Assembly (NCBI GenBank): GCA_001602415.1
Contig: CP012155.1
Coordinates: forward strand, 806,001-870,000
Reading direction: 5' to 3'
Source: Bacteroidetes bacterium UKL13-3
GTDB lineage: Bacteria > Bacteroidota > Bacteroidia > UKL13-3
DNA length: 64,000 bases
This document shows positions 26,177 through 35,601 of the stretch, in pieces. A model generated the notes under the pieces. The model was not told where the DNA came from. It was given only the letters and a program-made list of their open reading frames with translations, and searched no databases. Position 1 is the stretch's first letter, and each line of letters opens with the position of its first letter. Position numbers and translations under genes: made by a program.

Positions 26177-27294
26177 CAATATTGTAAAAGTATATCAACA
26201 ATACGCTTGGCAGCTAACCCATCTCCATAAGGATTTGATGCAATAGACATTTGCTGATAAATAGCCGCATTATCTAATAATTCTTGTGTAGCTGTAATAA
26301 TGGATTTGGCATTGATGCCAACAATTTTTGCAGTTCCAGCCTCTATGGCCTCAGGTCTTTCGGTTGTATCTCTAAATACCAACACCGGTTTGCCAAGCGA
26401 AGGAGCTTCCTCTTGTATGCCTCCCGAATCTGTTAAAATAAGGTAGCAGTTTTTCATCAAATAAATGATGGTAGGATAATCAACCGGTGGTATTAATGAA
26501 ATATTTTTTGACTCACCAAGTAATCTCCTTACAGGTTCTTGCACATTTGGATTTAAATGTACTGGATAAATAATTTGAACATCATCCCTTTGTGAAAGAG
26601 TGGCAAGTGCAGCACAAATGTTTTCAAAGCCATCTCCAAAATTTTCTCTGCGATGCCCTGTTACAAGTATTATTTTTTTGTTGGGTTGAATAATTGACTC
26701 AGCCAACTTCATATCGGCAGATTGAAATCCATTGTCGATTTTTTGCAATCCAATTTGTATAGCATCAATTACTGTGTTGCCTGTTACTGTAACTGTTGAT
26801 GGCAATATTCCTTCATCTATTAACTGTTGCCGTGCTAGTTGGGTTGGTGCAAAATGATAATCAGCAATGCGGGCTGTAAGTTGTCTGTTTACTTCTTCAG
26901 GAAAAGGAGCATATTTATTAAAGGTGCGAAGTCCTGCTTCCACATGGCCTACTTTTATACCACGGTGGAATGCCGACCACGCTGCTACAGAGGAAGTGGT
27001 CGTATCTCCGTGAACCAATACGATATCTGGTTTAGCCTTGTCTAATACTGCATCCATGTTATCAAATATGCGCGATGCAAGTTTATTGAGTGATTGATTG
27101 GGTTGCATCAAATCCAAATCATAATCGGCTTTGAGTTCAAAAAAATTCATCACGCTGTCGAGCATGCCTCGGTGTTGCGCTGTTATACAAATTTGTATGG
27201 GTATTCCTGCAGCACGAAACGCCAATACAACTGGAGCCATTTTTATGGCCTCTGGTCGGGTGCCAAATACACAAAGAATATTTTTGTAGCTCAC
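26176..27294 (-). CDS. wecB: UDP-N-acetylglucosamine 2-epimerase (non-hydrolysing)
   Basis: 372 residues, the normal family length. Diagnostic motifs are ILCVFGTRPEAIKMAPV at the start, LVHGDTTTS, GHVEAGLRT, VTGHRRENFG and LTDSGGIQEEAPSLGKP. The enzyme interconverts UDP-GlcNAc and UDP-ManNAc in the cytoplasm and so supplies ManNAc residues (or ManNAcA after oxidation). No UDP-ManNAc dehydrogenase is seen in the window, so ManNAc itself is the likely product used here. It is distinct from the hydrolysing NeuC-type epimerase at 44540-45700. Confidence 0.96.
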   Translation of the reverse strand: MSYKNILCVFGTRPEAIKMAPVVLAFRAAGIPIQICITAQHRGMLDSVMNFFELKADYDLDLMQPNQSLNKLASRIFDNMDAVLDKAKPDIVLVHGDTTTSSVAAWSAFHRGIKVGHVEAGLRTFNKYAPFPEEVNRQLTARIADYHFAPTQLARQQLIDEGILPSTVTVTGNTVIDAIQIGLQKIDNGFQSADMKLAESIIQPNKKIILVTGHRRENFGDGFENICAALATLSQRDDVQIIYPVHLNPNVQEPVRRLLGESKNISLIPPVDYPTIIYLMKNCYLILTDSGGIQEEAPSLGKPVLVFRDTTERPEAIEAGTAKIVGINAKSIITATQELLDNAAIYQQMSIASNPYGDGLAAKRIVDILLQY

Positions 27295-27310
27295 TATTAA
27301 ATGGATTTAT

Positions 27311-28441
27311 TTATGAATTATTTAGGATGTAGTTATAAAATCGATATTGCACAATTTTAGCAGCAAACTGATTTTGTAACGCCAATAAACATTGTTGTTG
27401 GTAATATTCATAATTGGTTCTCAATTTATAAAAAGCGTCATATAATTGTTTGCTATCATTAGTGGAAACAATAATCCCCGCTTCGTATTGTTTTAATAAA
27501 TCGCCAACTGTTGAGTCTTGCGGACCATGATACACAAATGGAATTCCAGCACCGATGTAAGTTATTATTTTAGTAGGAAGCGATAATTGGGCAAATGCCA
27601 ATCTTGCTGGGTTTAAATCATCACAGGCATAGCCTATGTCAATTGTTTTTAGTACTTGGTTAAATGCAGCTTCGGGCATGTTTTCATAAATGATTGTGTA
27701 CTCATTTTTCCATTTACTCAATTTACTGTCGAATAAATGCAAGAAACTGGGTTGGTCATTTTGCATTAGCTCCATAGCTTCAATAAGCGGTAAGGGCCAT
27801 GGTGAAGGTACATTTCCATAACCGCCCATTAATACGTTAATGCTTGTTGAATCACGTAAACTATTTGTAGGAAAATTTGAAGGAATGCCTCTAGTGATAA
27901 CAATAGCATTTATATTATATTGTGTTTTGTAACTATCCCTCATTCTATTTGAAATCACGTCAACAGATTTTGCATTAGACAATAAGGTTTGAAACAATAC
28001 TTTTCCTTCTTCTTTTTTTGTTGATTCTAATTCCACAATTGGATCGTCATGTACTGTAATATGAAATGGAATTGTGAGTTGGGTTGAAAGCACACTTAGT
28101 CTATATAATTCGTTATAGGTAACACCGCATATTATCCATAGTAGTTGGATATTATTTTTCTTAATAATCTGATTCAAGTCGGACGCAAACAACAAACTAT
28201 CTAGCTTTCGAATGAGTTTAAATTTCCCTTGTCCCCTAATATATCTAGGTTTGAAGGGCAGTATATTAATATTATTGACTTTGCTATTTTTTTGATTGCG
28301 TTCAACACTAAATGTAGTCCAACTTAGGGTTACATCATTAGGAATGTTTTCAAGTAAACTTCTTATAATAACTCCACCACCCCAACCGCTGTCTGGCAAA
28401 TAATCGGCAAGTACAAGTATGTTTGTTGTTGGGTTGCTCAT
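27311..28441 (-). CDS. Glycosyltransferase-like protein (GT-B fold)
   Basis: About 376 residues. I take the ATG at 28439-28441 (MSNPTTNILVLAD). The open frame continues 69 bases upstream, but those codons are translated repeat DNA. ADYLPDSGWGGGVIIRSLL is a GT4-like glycine loop, HITVHDDP lies in the middle, INVLMGGYGN opens the donor domain, and ITYIGAGIPFVYHGPQDS matches the sugar-nucleotide loop, without a full E-x7-E. It follows the repeat remnant at 28442-28500 and is separated from the epimerase gene by 16 bases. Sugar unknown. Confidence 0.8.
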   Translation of the reverse strand: MSNPTTNILVLADYLPDSGWGGGVIIRSLLENIPNDVTLSWTTFSVERNQKNSKVNNINILPFKPRYIRGQGKFKLIRKLDSLLFASDLNQIIKKNNIQLLWIICGVTYNELYRLSVLSTQLTIPFHITVHDDPIVELESTKKEEGKVLFQTLLSNAKSVDVISNRMRDSYKTQYNINAIVITRGIPSNFPTNSLRDSTSINVLMGGYGNVPSPWPLPLIEAMELMQNDQPSFLHLFDSKLSKWKNEYTIIYENMPEAAFNQVLKTIDIGYACDDLNPARLAFAQLSLPTKIITYIGAGIPFVYHGPQDSTVGDLLKQYEAGIIVSTNDSKQLYDAFYKLRTNYEYYQQQCLLALQNQFAAKIVQYRFYNYILNNS

Positions 28442-28500
28442 TGTTATCGGGTATTGTCGAATTGGTGTAATCGGGTTGTTGTCGAACTGTGAAGTTTCCG
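28442..28500. repeat. Solitary unit of the TTCGAC-type repeat
   Basis: This stretch contains ATTGTCGAATTGGTGTAATC followed by GGGTTGTTGTCGAACTG, matching the 25-bp unit (GTCGAATCGGGGTAAT plus CGGGTTGTT) that forms long arrays at 39343-39724 and 40422-40600. Here only about one and a half units are present and no S23 gene accompanies them. It lies between a glycosyltransferase and the epimerase/dehydratase gene, in the 5' leader of the former. Confidence 0.8.
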
Positions 28501-28518
28501 TTCCGACCATTTTAATTC

Positions 28519-29571
28519 TTAACTCTTCAATCGTTTATGCCAATTTTCGATTATTTCTTCAAATGTCACTTGTATGTTCTTGGTCAGTTTCCAGTCTGGA
28601 TAATGCGCATACATTTTGGTTAAGTCAGAGTAATAACAAATATGATCACCTTCACGATTTGTTTCAGTATAGGTATAATTCATTTTTTTACCCGATAGCG
28701 ATTCAACAAGGGCAAAAGCTTCTAAGATCGAAATGGAATTGTTTTTCCCGCCACCAATATTATAAACTTCGCCTTTGCGTGGATTTTGAATAAATGCATC
28801 AATAAATGTAGCCACATCATAAGCGTGAATATTGTCGCGTACTTGCTTGCCCTTATATCCAAATATGGTGTACTGTTTTTGTTCCAAATTTGTTTTGATT
28901 AAATAACTCAAAAATCCATGCAATTGCACCCCTGAATGATTGGGGCCAGTTAAACATCCGCCACGCAGACAAGCTGTGTACATGCCAAAATATCTACCAT
29001 ACTCTTGTACCATTACATCTGCTGCTACTTTTGATGCTCCAAAAATGGAGTGTTTACTTTGATCAATGGTAAATGGTTCACTAATTCCGTTTGCATAATT
29101 TGAATTTGCATACTCCCAACGCGTCTCTTGTTCAGTCACCGCAATTGCATTTGGAGCATCACCATAAACCTTGTTGGTCGACATATGCACAAATGGAGAC
29201 TCTGCACAAAACTGACGGCAAGCCTCTAAAAGGTTAAATGTGCCAACTGCATTCACATCAAAGTCATCAAATGGACGTTGTGCTGCCAAATCGTGACTGG
29301 GTTGTGCAGCCGTGTGAACAATAGCATCTGGCTTATGAGTTTCCAGTAGCTGCAATACAGCTTTTCGGTCGCGTATGTCTAGTTCAATATGAGTGAAGTT
29401 CGAAAACGATTGGGTAAGACGTTGCTGGTTCCAACGCGTATCGCCACCGGCTCCAAAAAAGTCGGCCCGCATATTGTTGTCCACTCCAATAATTGAATGT
29501 CCTTGCGATGCAAAAAAGGAAACAACTTCACTTCCAATTAATCCACTGGACCCTGTTACGAGTATTTTCAT
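28519..29571 (-). CDS. NAD-dependent epimerase/dehydratase, CDP-paratose/tyvelose 2-epimerase-like
   Basis: An extended SDR of 350 residues: Rossmann glycines in [38 protein letters not shown] and the C-terminal [23 protein letters not shown] and the overall layout are those of RfbE-type CDP-tyvelose 2-epimerases and their Bacteroidota/Actinobacteria relatives. At the place of the usual YxxxK catalytic motif the protein has FGASK, so the tyrosine is Phe. No CDP-glucose pathway gene (rfbF, rfbG) lies in the window, so substrate assignment is open. It overlaps the upstream glycosyltransferase by four bases. Confidence 0.85.
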   Translation of the reverse strand: MKILVTGSSGLIGSEVVSFFASQGHSIIGVDNNMRADFFGAGGDTRWNQQRLTQSFSNFTHIELDIRDRKAVLQLLETHKPDAIVHTAAQPSHDLAAQRPFDDFDVNAVGTFNLLEACRQFCAESPFVHMSTNKVYGDAPNAIAVTEQETRWEYANSNYANGISEPFTIDQSKHSIFGASKVAADVMVQEYGRYFGMYTACLRGGCLTGPNHSGVQLHGFLSYLIKTNLEQKQYTIFGYKGKQVRDNIHAYDVATFIDAFIQNPRKGEVYNIGGGKNNSISILEAFALVESLSGKKMNYTYTETNREGDHICYYSDLTKMYAHYPDWKLTKNIQVTFEEIIENWHKRLKS

Positions 29572-30557
29572 TGACGAGTATGTTTTACAAATAAGAGTTT
29601 AAATTTCTTGAATCGGGGTGAGGATATAATTTTAGCTATCCACTTGTTTGATTTCAAGGGAAGCTTGATACCTTTGTCTATCACTAATTTCAAAGGTTGT
29701 TCTGTGTAACCATTGTTCTGCGCTATGACCCCATTCATCCATGCTTCCGGAACATTTCCCATGTGGTACACGTAACCGGTAACGGTAGATAACCGCAAGA
29801 AACCACCTTGTTCAACCGGTTTGTCCAAATAATCTTTTTCGGCATTGTTTATATTTAATCCCGAACTGGTTAATGGTATGTACGGAATAATATTTCGATT
29901 ATAGGTTGCACAAAAATGTCCTGCTCCCAGGCAGGCCTTTTTATTCTTATAGGTCAGATAGATGGGGTGTTTTTCAATATCTGTCAGTTGATTTCCTGTC
30001 CCAATACTCTGTTTAAATAGGCGGAGCGATTCTTCGTCTTTATTTGACTCTCTGGTTAAATTTCCTTTTGTAAAACCTAGATACCATGACCATGTAGTAA
30101 ACGTATTGTAAGCCGCAGGAAAAGGTATTGGACTCACCATCCCTAAGTTAGGAAAAACAGTGTATAGGTTTTCTACCTCACGTTGCCAGCCTACTTTAAA
30201 CAGAACATCACAATCTGTTATGGTGATAAGCGGTTCAAAACAGGATTTCATTGCTCCCACAATCGGATCTACTTTGCCTTTGTTCTCAGCGTTAATGATT
30301 AACGTATCGATGATTTTTTGGTCAGTTAAATCTATCAGGTAATTCAGCACCTCTTTGCTGCAACCGTTGGCTATAATAGTTAAGGCTGTTTGTTTATGAG
30401 TTGTTTGTAGAAGAGATTGAATACATAATTGTACTGTTTCAAAAGAATGCTGAAAGTATCCGGAATCATTCGGTATATAAATCGGAATGATTACACGATG
30501 CGTGTATTTCTGTTCTGGTAGCGTTTGCAGTTTTGCTGGATTGTCACCTTGTCTCAT
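29568..30557 (-). CDS. GT-A-type glycosyltransferase
   Basis: About 329 residues from ATG 30555-30557. A GTG nine bases further upstream abuts the previous stop and is the alternative start. [17 protein letters not shown] starts a GT-A fold, [13 protein letters not shown] follows and [12 protein letters not shown] provides a D-x-D-like donor site. [13 protein letters not shown] and [10 protein letters not shown] lie in the second half. It looks like a divergent family 2 enzyme and has no membrane segments. Its stop overlaps the start of the epimerase-like SDR, so the two may cooperate in making and adding one unusual sugar (inference). Confidence 0.8.
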   Translation of the reverse strand: MRQGDNPAKLQTLPEQKYTHRVIIPIYIPNDSGYFQHSFETVQLCIQSLLQTTHKQTALTIIANGCSKEVLNYLIDLTDQKIIDTLIINAENKGKVDPIVGAMKSCFEPLITITDCDVLFKVGWQREVENLYTVFPNLGMVSPIPFPAAYNTFTTWSWYLGFTKGNLTRESNKDEESLRLFKQSIGTGNQLTDIEKHPIYLTYKNKKACLGAGHFCATYNRNIIPYIPLTSSGLNINNAEKDYLDKPVEQGGFLRLSTVTGYVYHMGNVPEAWMNGVIAQNNGYTEQPLKLVIDKGIKLPLKSNKWIAKIISSPRFKKFKLLFVKHTRQ

Positions 30558-30566
30558 AAATTTCAC

Positions 30567-31412
30567 TTAAGAGCTAATAATCGCGCTAATTTCCTTTTCT
30601 ATGTTTTCAACTGTAATTAACTGCATACATTCTTTGTGAATATTATTCGAACACTCAGTAAGCCAACATGGAGCACACGGAATGGAACTGTAAATATTTC
30701 GATTCATTGCATAACCGCTTTGCCAAGGCGCTTCAAACCCTCCATATATAATTACAGATTTAGTGCCAACAGCTGCGGCTGCATGCATTAAAAAGCCAAC
30801 TGTACCTACAAAGACATCTATATTTTGCAGTAAGGAGAATGTTTGGGAGATACTCAACATGCCTCGAGCATCAAAATGTGCTTGAATAGGTTCATCATTC
30901 TTTAGTCCAATTTGAATAATATGGTAAGAGGAAAATGTCTTTTCGGAAAGTTTTTTAAAACGATCTGCGTACCAAGTTTTATTCTGTGTCCACTGGCTAT
31001 TGTAACCTGTGTGAATAGCTATTATTTTTTTTTGTGATGAACTGAGTAAATTAGATAAGCCAGAAGGCAGGTTGCTGACATCAGTACTACCGAAGTATCG
31101 AGGTCTAGAGACTTCTATTTTTAGTTTTACTAAACTAGATAATTTTTTCAATATGTGATTGTTCTCCAATGGTGCATATCCAAGCAATTGGTGTTCAATT
31201 TTTATCCCGATTATTTTTAGAAAGCGTACTAACCATTTTAGCTGATATGCATTGGAGATGGGAAGTACTTTCACGTGAGGATTCTGTGTGAAGACTTCCT
31301 TATAGTTAGTTGCAATCCATATGGTTTTGCCAATCTCTGCACCTTTTTGCGCAGCTATACTATTAACTAGTAAAGCATCTCCAATCCCAGCAAATCTACT
31401 GTAAATAATCAT
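30567..31412 (-). CDS. Family 9 glycosyltransferase (heptosyltransferase-like)
   Basis: 281 residues with the GT9 layout: IIYSRFAGIGDALLVNSI at the start (G-x-G-D), IAIHTGYNSQWTQNKTW before the donor domain, and VFVGTVGFLMHAAAAVGTKSVIIYG, the ADP/nucleotide-sugar loop. A cysteine cluster near the C-terminus (IPCAPCWLTECSNN, then HKEC) is common in this family in Bacteroidota. The protein is shorter than E. coli WaaC/WaaF (about 320-350). It shares a single base with the upstream GT2 stop/start junction. It may add heptose or another sugar, and a heptose pathway is not visible here. Confidence 0.87.
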   Translation of the reverse strand: MIIYSRFAGIGDALLVNSIAAQKGAEIGKTIWIATNYKEVFTQNPHVKVLPISNAYQLKWLVRFLKIIGIKIEHQLLGYAPLENNHILKKLSSLVKLKIEVSRPRYFGSTDVSNLPSGLSNLLSSSQKKIIAIHTGYNSQWTQNKTWYADRFKKLSEKTFSSYHIIQIGLKNDEPIQAHFDARGMLSISQTFSLLQNIDVFVGTVGFLMHAAAAVGTKSVIIYGGFEAPWQSGYAMNRNIYSSIPCAPCWLTECSNNIHKECMQLITVENIEKEISAIISS

Positions 31413-32302
31413 TATAATAATCTACCTTTTAATCCTAAATATTTCTCTTTCCCAGATAGTCTGAACGCATCCAATAAGTTTCGCTTTTCAATTAAGCGCA
31501 ATACTCTGTGATGAAAAGAACTGTCGATTCTATTGAGAAGGGGGGAAGAGAAAGGAGCATATTTCTCTCTTACATCCCCCATACTTCTGAGATATCCCTC
31601 CCAATCATTGCTTTTTCGTTCATGTCCAGAGCGAACGATCCCAAGAGGTTCACCATCAATAAACTTAATCCTATTCTTAGGATAGGTTTTGAATATGCGA
31701 AGCCAATAATCATAATCCATTGCCATGTGGATAGATTCATCGAGGCCTCCTATTGTATCATACACTTCTCTTCGCCAGAACGCACTCTCTTGATTTAAAA
31801 TTCTTAGATTGTAGAACAAGTCATTATAGGTATATGAATACTTCGGTAAGGCTGTTCGGGTTATTCCGTTGGAGTGTGAAGCATTATTTCCCCATAAAAA
31901 CACTAAATTGTTATCAGACTCGAATTCTTTAGCTATTCTGTTTAAAGTCCCCGGAGTGTACATATCATCGCTGTTTAGCCAACAAATAATATCACCTGTC
32001 GCTTTAGCAAATCCTTTGTTTACAGCATGACTTTGACCACTGTCTTTTTCAGAAACCCAATAACTTAATTGAGATTCATACTTAAATATCTTATCAATAG
32101 TATTATCAGTGCTGCCACCATCAATAATGATGTACTCCAAATTTTTGTATTGTTGATTTAAAACGGATAGAATAGTGTCCTCAATGAATATGCCTTGGTT
32201 GAAACTAGGGGTAATCACTGAGATTTTTAATTTTTCATTTTTCAATGGTATGGAGGTTTTGAGTTTTGTCCAAGTTTCAGGGAAGCTTACAGAGGTTGAC
32301 AT
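31412..32302 (-). CDS. Family 2 glycosyltransferase
   Basis: A clear GT-A enzyme of 296 residues. [51 protein letters not shown] and [13 protein letters not shown] are in the canonical order and spacing, and [12 protein letters not shown] provides the acceptor-side acidic residues. No membrane helix. This subtype (GGSTDNT, NSDD) is common in O-antigen clusters. The gene begins 27 bases after the DUF5672 gene and ends inside the start of the GT9 gene. Sugar unknown. Confidence 0.94.
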   Translation of the reverse strand: MSTSVSFPETWTKLKTSIPLKNEKLKISVITPSFNQGIFIEDTILSVLNQQYKNLEYIIIDGGSTDNTIDKIFKYESQLSYWVSEKDSGQSHAVNKGFAKATGDIICWLNSDDMYTPGTLNRIAKEFESDNNLVFLWGNNASHSNGITRTALPKYSYTYNDLFYNLRILNQESAFWRREVYDTIGGLDESIHMAMDYDYWLRIFKTYPKNRIKFIDGEPLGIVRSGHERKSNDWEGYLRSMGDVREKYAPFSSPLLNRIDSSFHHRVLRLIEKRNLLDAFRLSGKEKYLGLKGRLL

Positions 32303-32328
32303 CTGCTATTCTGAGAGGGTATCTATTT

Positions 32329-33153
32329 TTATATTGTTCGGGCTCTAATATAAGATATCCAAAAATCAGGTTCATATTTTTCCCATGCGTGACAACCAAA
32401 TGGTAATTGGTCATTGTTCAAATGAAATAGATAGGAAGGTTCTAATTCAAAGGAAAATTTAAGAGCTTCTTCAGCCTTGGGGACTTTAAACCAATTAAAA
32501 TTTTTAGCAACTACTTTACACCAAAAGTAATCTTCATGAAACTTGTAATCATTCAAAAGATAATAGGTGTTGTTGATAGATATCAGCTGTTTCACTAGTT
32601 TAAAACTCAATTGCAGATAAGCCTTAAAAGACCTTTTTGGCTGGAAATACTCTTTAACGAGTTTTTTTGGTGATACTATGTAGGAGAATGAGTGAAGAGC
32701 TTTAATGTGGTCTCTTACTTTTCGTAATGAAAGTCCCCCATTGCCAGTGTCATCAAATTCGAGCAACCCATTTTTTTTTACAATCCATGGAGCTCCTATG
32801 TATGAGTATCCCTTGTTGCACCAATCTTTTAGTTCGTCTCTGAAGACAAATGCATCAAGTTGATATATAAGAATGAAAGTATACATCTTAAAAGCCTTAT
32901 AAAAGGATGGTGCAATCATTAACTTATTGTAACCTTTGATATTCTCGAAGTATGTTTTTTTAAAGTACTTAACAGAATAGGTAATGTTCTGTGCATTCAT
33001 TATGGCAGTGTAATAAGTTATATCACAGTGCTCAAATGTAACAATGGTTATCTCATAGTTTGATAAGATGTTAATGCATTGATTGAAAGAGAGAATTTCT
33101 TGTTGGTTGGGTCTGTTTTTATAAATTGGAATAACAATTGTTACTGTACTCAT
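32329..33153 (-). CDS. DUF5672 family protein
   Basis: A 274-residue protein with TIVIPIYKNRPNQQE at the start, YNKLMIAPSFYKAF and LIYQLDAFVFRDEL in the middle, GNGGLSLRK, and HEDYFWCKV and FGCHAWEKYEPDFW at the end. These match DUF5672, a GT-A-like family found inside polysaccharide loci and presumed to be glycosyltransferases (LDAF in the D-x-D region, GNGG in the acceptor region). It stands alone after a 561-base non-coding gap, so it may have its own promoter, but I could not define one. Function is inferred. Confidence 0.85.
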   Translation of the reverse strand: MSTVTIVIPIYKNRPNQQEILSFNQCINILSNYEITIVTFEHCDITYYTAIMNAQNITYSVKYFKKTYFENIKGYNKLMIAPSFYKAFKMYTFILIYQLDAFVFRDELKDWCNKGYSYIGAPWIVKKNGLLEFDDTGNGGLSLRKVRDHIKALHSFSYIVSPKKLVKEYFQPKRSFKAYLQLSFKLVKQLISINNTYYLLNDYKFHEDYFWCKVVAKNFNWFKVPKAEEALKFSFELEPSYLFHLNNDQLPFGCHAWEKYEPDFWISYIRARTI

Positions 33154-33714
33154 AGATTAATATTTACGATTAGCAGTTTGTTAAAGTACTCAATATATGC
33201 TTGCATTTTCTCTGGTGAACTTGATTGAGTGATAAACTTGATGGGATTTTTAAAGATTTTAAAGACTGATTTAGAGAAATACGATTGAAAATTTCGAAAC
33301 TTTATTTAGCTGTGGTGTAATCATGGCAATGCTTTCGGTGATTACTCCATACACATGTTTATTTTATGCTTTTTGATTCGAGTAGGTTTAGTTTTTATTG
33401 AGTGTACCTATTTGGAGACACAAGTATCGAGTTCGTCTATGAACTATTTATTCTTTGGTATCGGGTTTTACATGTAAAATATCACTATGAGCTAATTTTT
33501 CATGATGATCGATACTGGTAGAATATTGTTTTTATTATCCTATATTTAGCTTACCCCTTCGTTTGAAAACTTACAGTAAGTTAATTAAGTTTATTCAAGC
33601 TTAATATTGACATAGACTAGTCTTAGACCTTTATATGTTTCAAGAATTTTCCTTAAAACATATGTAATTCCTTCTGTAAAAGTCAATGAAAAAGCTACAG
33701 ACTAGATGGTTAAA
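33154..33714. other. Gene-free gap with possible decayed coding remnant
   Basis: No intact gene is visible in these 561 bases, the largest non-repetitive gap of the locus. On the minus strand two open segments in different frames lie end to end. One, around 33285-33360, contains HVYGVITESIAMITPQLNK. The other, 33157-33306, contains NFQSYFSKSVFKIFKNPIKF and stops just before the DUF5672 start. A single frameshift near 33300 would join them, and further upstream the first frame has several stops. It may be the tail of a decayed gene of the locus. I recognise no family. Confidence 0.35.
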
Positions 33715-34671
33715 TTAGCTAGTGATTTTATTTCCGAATTTTATTAGTAGACGAAATCTATTTTTAACAAAATTTTTCGCTTGTCGTTCGATTCGTTTAT
33801 AATATAGAGTCCAAAAAACTAGTATTTTATATTGTGATAAGCAATTATGTAGTAACTTGAAGGTATTATAATTTAATTGGTTGTGGTAGATAATAATAGT
33901 CTCAGCAGTTGAGAACAGGCGATTTAGAAGAATTTTTTGTATCTGATCATTAAACGAGGGGATTAAATAGTACAACATCAGAAACCATTTTTGTACTTTT
34001 TGTTCTTCTGATGTCAAGCTGTGTACCCCACCTGGATGCCTCCTGTATACTGCCATCGTATCTGGCAGCTGTTTTATTTTGCCATGCTTGGCTAGCAACA
34101 TGTATATGAAGTAATCTCCTATTGGTGTGTGTTGCATCCCAACAGGTAGAGAGTTTAAAATATTCCTGAATAGCACTGACGGAGTATGTATATAGTTCCC
34201 ATATTCTGCTAGGGTTGTAATTTGCTCGTAATTGTGGGGAACTTTCGTAATGAAATCGCTAAGAATCGTGCCGTCTGATTGTTCGATATCTACAGGGTGA
34301 AAACAAAGTACATATTCAGGATTCTTATCAAGAAAATCAACCTGTTTCTGCAGTTTGAGCGGATCGGTCCAATAATCATCACCGTCACACAGAGAGATGT
34401 ATTCACCGGTACACATTTTTAAGGTTGAAAGAAAGTTTTCTTTTCCCGGAATACCCGATCCTTTTACCTCGCGTAGGTTTAATCGTATTATATCCGGATG
34501 TTTTTCGGAATAGCTTTTTACAATTTCCCTCGTACCATCTATAGAGTTATCATCGCCAATGATGATTTCAATAGGAAAGGAAACTTTCTGCATGAGTATC
34601 CCGTCAATACACTGTGAGATATAATCCTTTTGATTATATGTGATTACATGACAGCTAACTTTTTTTCTCAT
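33715..34671 (-). CDS. Family 2 glycosyltransferase
   Basis: About 318 residues from ATG 34669-34671. A GTG 12 bases upstream overlaps the previous gene and is less likely. Motifs: VSCHVITYNQKDYISQCIDG, IIIGDDNSIDGT and YISLCDGDDYWTDPLKLQKQ (the family DGDDYWT signature), then VYRRHPGGVHS near residue 215. It lacks membrane segments. The last hundred residues are Tyr- and Leu-rich and variable. It is the last gene before the 561-base gap, so transcription may end or weaken here. Confidence 0.92.
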   Translation of the reverse strand: MRKKVSCHVITYNQKDYISQCIDGILMQKVSFPIEIIIGDDNSIDGTREIVKSYSEKHPDIIRLNLREVKGSGIPGKENFLSTLKMCTGEYISLCDGDDYWTDPLKLQKQVDFLDKNPEYVLCFHPVDIEQSDGTILSDFITKVPHNYEQITTLAEYGNYIHTPSVLFRNILNSLPVGMQHTPIGDYFIYMLLAKHGKIKQLPDTMAVYRRHPGGVHSLTSEEQKVQKWFLMLYYLIPSFNDQIQKILLNRLFSTAETIIIYHNQLNYNTFKLLHNCLSQYKILVFWTLYYKRIERQAKNFVKNRFRLLIKFGNKITS

Positions 34672-34673
34672 AG

Positions 34674-35600
34674 TCAAATCCACTCTGCAAAACCGATTCC
34701 TGTTTTCCCAAATCCATTACCATTATAGAAGAGCCAAGTTTTTTCGTCTGTTTTTATAACACATGGATACGTCTGCATTGCCGAATCCCAACCGCTTTCT
34801 GAGATGACAATACCACTTTTCTCGTCCTCACGTTTCCATGTAACACCATCCAAAGATTCGGCATATCCAATTCGATAGCTGTCCTTCCCATCTCTGTAGT
34901 CAAACGATCCACGATACGTAAACCACATTTTATATACTCCGTCTTCCTTTATCACTGAGGGTCTTGCAGTGCATTGGAATTTTTCAGAGGGAGGTATACA
35001 AGTGATATTAGGTCGCATCCAATCTATGCCATTCTTCGAATGTGCATACTTTATTTCGTATAGCGGTTCAGGTTTAGTATTCACTATAACAAATCCCGTT
35101 GAGGATGCATACCATAAGTGCCATATATCATCTTCTCTAAGTACACAGGGAGAGGCTGTAAAAAAAGGTTCGTACTTATTTCTTTCGACTATAGCACCTT
35201 GAAAGGCTCTTTTAAATGTTGCTCCATTATCGTTACTTATTGCTAAACCAATCGAGTTTCTGTATGGAACTGAAACACTTGGATTCCATCCAACATAGTA
35301 TAAATATATCTGACTTTCCGTTATCCTCACAGCTGAGCATGGCATGATACCATCATCATCGAATGTGCCAAGTTCACCCAGTTCTAATATCGGTTCATTG
35401 TGGATGTATTTTACAATTGCAGGATTTAATGCATCAACATCAAAATACGTTGGAATACTCTTACCCTCTTTATTTCTGGGTGCGTAGTAAATCCTGATTG
35501 TTGTTTCATTTATTTTCAATGCTGTTGGGACACAAGCATGTGAAATCATCCAATCGTTATAGTTATCGATATTAAGTATTACTCCTTTTTTTGACCACAT
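34674..35600 (-). CDS. Glycosidase-like five-bladed beta-propeller protein
   Basis: About 308 residues from ATG 35598-35600 (MWSKKGVILN). An upstream frame would overlap the acetyltransferase gene. The sequence shows blade-like repeats: IRIYYAPRN, IYLYYVGWN, WHLWYAS, YKMWFTYRG and TWLFYNGNG, each followed by a G-x-A/Y-S element (IGLAISNDN, IKYAHSKNG, IGYAESLDG, IGFAEW). That is the pattern of GH43/GH32/GH130-type propellers. There is no signal peptide, so it should be cytoplasmic, which is unusual for a hydrolase. In such loci it may be a phosphorylase-like or binding protein. Activity cannot be predicted. Confidence 0.75.
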   Translation of the reverse strand: MWSKKGVILNIDNYNDWMISHACVPTALKINETTIRIYYAPRNKEGKSIPTYFDVDALNPAIVKYIHNEPILELGELGTFDDDGIMPCSAVRITESQIYLYYVGWNPSVSVPYRNSIGLAISNDNGATFKRAFQGAIVERNKYEPFFTASPCVLREDDIWHLWYASSTGFVIVNTKPEPLYEIKYAHSKNGIDWMRPNITCIPPSEKFQCTARPSVIKEDGVYKMWFTYRGSFDYRDGKDSYRIGYAESLDGVTWKREDEKSGIVISESGWDSAMQTYPCVIKTDEKTWLFYNGNGFGKTGIGFAEWI

Positions 35601-35601
35601 A

